64,000 nt of DNA from Bacteroidales bacterium (GTDB lineage Bacteria > Bacteroidota > Bacteroidia > Bacteroidales > UBA932): NCBI GenBank assembly GCA_016290385.1, contig JAEETO010000003.1, positions 1 to 64,000 on the forward strand, written 5' to 3'. The stretch's first letter is position 1. Every line of letters starts with the position of its first letter. Below the pieces are notes generated by a model. That model was not told where the DNA came from, did not search any database, and saw nothing but the letters and a program-made list of their open reading frames with translations. Positions 61,374 through 64,000 of this stretch are shown here, in pieces. The position numbers were made by a program, and so were the translations under genes.

Positions 61374-62849
61374 ATGATGAAACACAAATCTCTCTTCTCT
61401 CTCCTCCTGCTGGCGGTGCTGCTGTGCGGCTGCCATACGCAGATCGATTCCGACATCAGGGTCCTGGAACGGCGCATCGAAAAACTCGAACAGCGCTGCA
61501 ATGAAATGAGCACGACGCTGAGCGGCATCCGGACCATGCTCGACAACCTGAACCAATACGACTTCATCACCGACATCAAGCCTTTCTATACCAACGGGGC
61601 CGTAGCCGGCTATACCATCAGTTTCACCCACTCCGATCCCATCGTGCTCTACAACGGAACCGATGCCGAAACGCCGATCCTGGGCGTGAAGAAAGGAGAA
61701 GACGGGATCTGGTACTGGTCGGTCCGCTATCCTTCGCAGTCCGAAGATACGTTCATCACCGACAATTTCGGTGTCCGTATCCGGACTGATGCCGGATCCC
61801 CGCTCATCAAGATCGAGAACGGCCACTGGATGGTCTCCTATGACAACGGCGATGTCTGGCGCGACCTGGGCCGAGCCACCGGTGAAGACGGCGCCTCGTT
61901 CTTCTCCAGCGTAGAGAACAAAGGCGACTACATCCAGTTCAACCTGCTCAACGGAACCACGATCCAGGCCCCGACCTGGGCCGCTTTTGAAAAGCTGCAG
62001 GAGAATTGCCGCAAGACCAACGAGAACGTGGCATCGCTTACCTCGCTGGTGAAGCAGCTTACGGAAAAAGTATATGTCCAGAACATCTTCCCGATCCTGG
62101 ACAAACGCGACACCATCGGTTTCAGCCTCCGGCTATCCAATGGCAAGACCTATTCCTTCTACAACGGCCAGGGCACGAACGTGCCGGTCATCGGCGCCCG
62201 CACGGCAAGCGGCAGCGCCGATCCGGACGCCCTGTACTGGACCATCCGTTACGGGAACGATCCCGTCCAGTGGATCCTGGATGAAAACGGCAATAAGATC
62301 CAGGCAAACGCCCCCGAAGGCAAGACCCCGAAGATCTCGCTCCAGCAAGTGAAGGGAGACCCGACCTGGTACTGGGCCGTCGCCTATGGAGACGGCGCCC
62401 CGGCCTTCCTTCTATACAAGGGAGCCAAGGTCGCGGCCAGCGTCGTGGTTCCGGAAACCGTGGTCCAGAAGGTCGTACAAGTCACCGACGACATGGTCCG
62501 CATCACCATTGCAGAAGGCCTGAGCGCGGAGGTTCCGCTACCACATGCCATCCAGGTCAAATTAACCTCACCTGTCGTCCGTGACACCCTGGTCATCGGA
62601 TCGGGACAGACGCTCAGCTTCCGTTGCATCATTGAAGGGGCCGACGAGAAGACAGATTTGCTTCCGGTCTGCGATGAATATTTCTACGCCACTGCAACGA
62701 CAACAACGAGCGACCATTCGGACTGGAAGATTTCCGTCACGGCGCCGACGCCTTTCAAGGCCCCGTCCAGTTCCAAACTCAATCTACTGATCTCCAACGG
62801 ATACGGACAGATGAAAACCGTTGTCTTGAACCTGCAGCCCAAAGAATAA
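61374..62849 (+). CDS. DUF4988-like coiled-coil lipoprotein, copy 2
   Basis: A 491-residue lipoprotein (lipobox LLCGC, Cys20) with the same coil-beta-coil-beta architecture as copy 1: coil DIRVLERRIEKLEQR, module FITDIKPFYTNG, GYTISFTHSDPIVLYNGTDAETP, IWYWSVRYP, then FPILDKRDTIGFSLRLSNGK, LYWTIRYG. It has a clear Shine-Dalgarno (AAAGGAG) overlapping the previous stop, unusual for this phylum, consistent with translation from a polycistronic mRNA. Confidence 0.75.
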   Translation: MMKHKSLFSLLLLAVLLCGCHTQIDSDIRVLERRIEKLEQRCNEMSTTLSGIRTMLDNLNQYDFITDIKPFYTNGAVAGYTISFTHSDPIVLYNGTDAETPILGVKKGEDGIWYWSVRYPSQSEDTFITDNFGVRIRTDAGSPLIKIENGHWMVSYDNGDVWRDLGRATGEDGASFFSSVENKGDYIQFNLLNGTTIQAPTWAAFEKLQENCRKTNENVASLTSLVKQLTEKVYVQNIFPILDKRDTIGFSLRLSNGKTYSFYNGQGTNVPVIGARTASGSADPDALYWTIRYGNDPVQWILDENGNKIQANAPEGKTPKISLQQVKGDPTWYWAVAYGDGAPAFLLYKGAKVAASVVVPETVVQKVVQVTDDMVRITIAEGLSAEVPLPHAIQVKLTSPVVRDTLVIGSGQTLSFRCIIEGADEKTDLLPVCDEYFYATATTTTSDHSDWKISVTAPTPFKAPSSSKLNLLISNGYGQMKTVVLNLQPKE

Positions 62850-62862
62850 GGAGGATACGACC

Positions 62863-64000
62863 ATGAAAAGAACATTTCTGACTGTCTGCATTCTGCTGTC
62901 CACCCTCCTGCTGGGAGGCTGCCATGAAGATATCGAGCGGCGCATCAACGCCCTGAAAGAAGATGTCTCGACCATCGAACAACGCCTGGCTACGCTCAAC
63001 GAAGGGATCCGCAGCCTTTCATCGCTGGTGGAAGCCCTGGAGCAGAACGAACACATCACCAGCATCTCGCCCTGGACCGTCGGCAGCTGGAGCGGTTACT
63101 ATGTGACCTTTACCAGCGGCACCGTCCTGTCGCTGCGCAACGGTATCGACGGCGTCGCTCCCATCGTCGGCGTCAACTACAACGAAACCTTCAACGCCTA
63201 CTACTGGACCATCCAGATGGGCCCGTCGGGTACCGTGAACTGGATGACCACCAGCACCGGCCAAAGGGTCCGCGCCACGAGCATCGTGCCGGAACTCAAG
63301 ATCGAAGACGGCGTCTGGTGGTACAGTTTCGACGGCAGTTCCTGGGTCAAGGCCGGCTGGGGTCCCGCACAGGGAGAAAGCGGCTCATCGGTGTTCTCGA
63401 GCATCGATACTTCCGATCCCTACTATGTGACCTTCACGCTCTCGAACCGTACCAGCTTCAAGATTCCGACGCAAAAGGCCATCGACGAACTGAATGCCCA
63501 GTGCAACTCGCTCAACAAGTCGATTGAGGGCTATTCCCGGCTGGTCAACGAGATTCCTTCGTCCACCTTCGTCAAATCCGTATCGGAATTCGAGGAAGAA
63601 GGGACCAGCGGCATCCGCATCACCCTGGAAGACGGGCAGGTGCTCACCATCCGCAACGGCTATGACAACCGGGACTCCGTGCTGCTGAGTGCCCGGAAAT
63701 ATACGGACGGCAAATCCTACTGGGTCTATCGCAGCCATTCGGACCAGGAATATCAATGGCTCCGCTATGAGGGCAAGATGATCTGTGTCTCCTATGAAGA
63801 CATCACGCCCCATATCGGCATCACCGAATCGATGGGACAGCTCTATTTCACCGTTACCATCGGCGACGGAAAGACGGAGTTGATGCGCGATGCGAAAGGT
63901 AACCCCGTATGTGCCACCGGCAAGCTGGTCGAAGACTTCTTCAAGGCCGCCGATTTCTCGGATTCGCGCCAGGTGGTCCTGACCCTGTCGGACGGAACCC
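62863..64000 (+). CDS. DUF4988-like coiled-coil lipoprotein, copy 3 (cut by window edge)
   Basis: At least 379 residues; the frame is open at the right edge. Lipobox LLGGC, then a coil DIERRINALKEDVSTIEQR, modules HITSISPWTVG, GYYVTFTSGTVLSLRNGIDG, YYWTIQMG and FVKSVSEF, ITLEDGQVLTIRNGYDN, SYWVYRSHS. A near-perfect Shine-Dalgarno (AAGGAGG) lies 7 bp before the ATG. It is the third tandem paralogue. Confidence 0.75.
   Translation, partial: MKRTFLTVCILLSTLLLGGCHEDIERRINALKEDVSTIEQRLATLNEGIRSLSSLVEALEQNEHITSISPWTVGSWSGYYVTFTSGTVLSLRNGIDGVAPIVGVNYNETFNAYYWTIQMGPSGTVNWMTTSTGQRVRATSIVPELKIEDGVWWYSFDGSSWVKAGWGPAQGESGSSVFSSIDTSDPYYVTFTLSNRTSFKIPTQKAIDELNAQCNSLNKSIEGYSRLVNEIPSSTFVKSVSEFEEEGTSGIRITLEDGQVLTIRNGYDNRDSVLLSARKYTDGKSYWVYRSHSDQEYQWLRYEGKMICVSYEDITPHIGITESMGQLYFTVTIGDGKTELMRDAKGNPVCATGKLVEDFFKAADFSDSRQVVLTLSDGT

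Noticed and set aside
59907-64000. Polysaccharide lyase genes (PL29 name attached to DUF4988)
   Set aside because: Only the coiled-coil/N-terminal type domain is visible, repeated twice per protein; no lyase catalytic region is seen.

Overview
The window looks like chromosomal DNA from a GC-rich member of the Bacteroidales (phylum Bacteroidota). Evidence: promoters of the Bacteroidota -33 TTTG / -7 TAnnTTTG type, a Mfa/Fim-type (type V) fimbrial operon, BACON-domain lipoproteins, several TonB-dependent receptors with carboxypeptidase-D-like N-terminal domains, an S46 dipeptidyl peptidase and DUF4988-type lipoproteins. Genus cannot be fixed from the sequence. I see no rRNA, tRNA or CRISPR array.

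Layout. 1-5.5 kb (minus): an OstA-like LPS-transport protein (open at the left edge), a SurA-like prolyl isomerase and guaB. 5.5-18.9 kb (minus): a seven-gene fimbrial operon, transcribed as DUF3575 outer-membrane protein, Mfa2/FimB-like anchor, then five fimbrillin-type lipoproteins ending in a large tip-like protein with BspA-like repeats. This block is more A/T-rich than its surroundings. 19.1-23.5 kb: a threonine aldolase-like enzyme and a tricorn-type protease. 23.5-24.6 kb: a 1.1-kb largely non-coding stretch with a 46-codon gene, two terminators and dense inverted repeats. 24.6-37.1 kb (minus): three related TonB-receptor genes (one lacking most of its plug), a lipoprotein with three OB-fold-like repeats and a surface NUC1-type endonuclease lipoprotein, which together suggest use of extracellular nucleic acid. 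37.2-43.5 kb: metK, a small NTF2-like lipoprotein, mutS2, cdaA, a ComF-type phosphoribosyltransferase and a YhbP-like flavin-fold protein. 43.5-53.1 kb (minus): an S46 peptidase and a five-gene operon (BACON lipoprotein, BACON/FISUMP lipoprotein, TonB receptor, DUF4876-like, DUF6850-like) for an unknown ligand. 53.2-57.2 kb: a BACON lipoprotein, a C69 peptidase, a small secreted protein, a HAD phosphatase and an EEP-family phosphoesterase. 57.3-64 kb (plus): PlsC-like acyltransferase, an Omp85-like barrel without POTRA domains, and three tandem coiled-coil DUF4988-type lipoproteins, the last cut by the window edge.

The most unusual signal is a dispersed 24-27-bp palindromic element (core ATTCCGGG-TCAAG-CCCGGAAT) present at about ten loci. 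It sits within a few bases of stop codons, supplies the last residues and stop codon of two proteins, and is inserted in frame inside mutS2 and, several times, inside the OstA-like gene. Inside genes its half-copies are spaced by multiples of 3 (21, 27); between genes the period is 22-23. This resembles the protein-coding palindromic elements of Rickettsia, but in a Bacteroidota genome. A second theme is -7 boxes only 4-7 bp from the start codon at several genes, which predicts leaderless or near-leaderless mRNAs.
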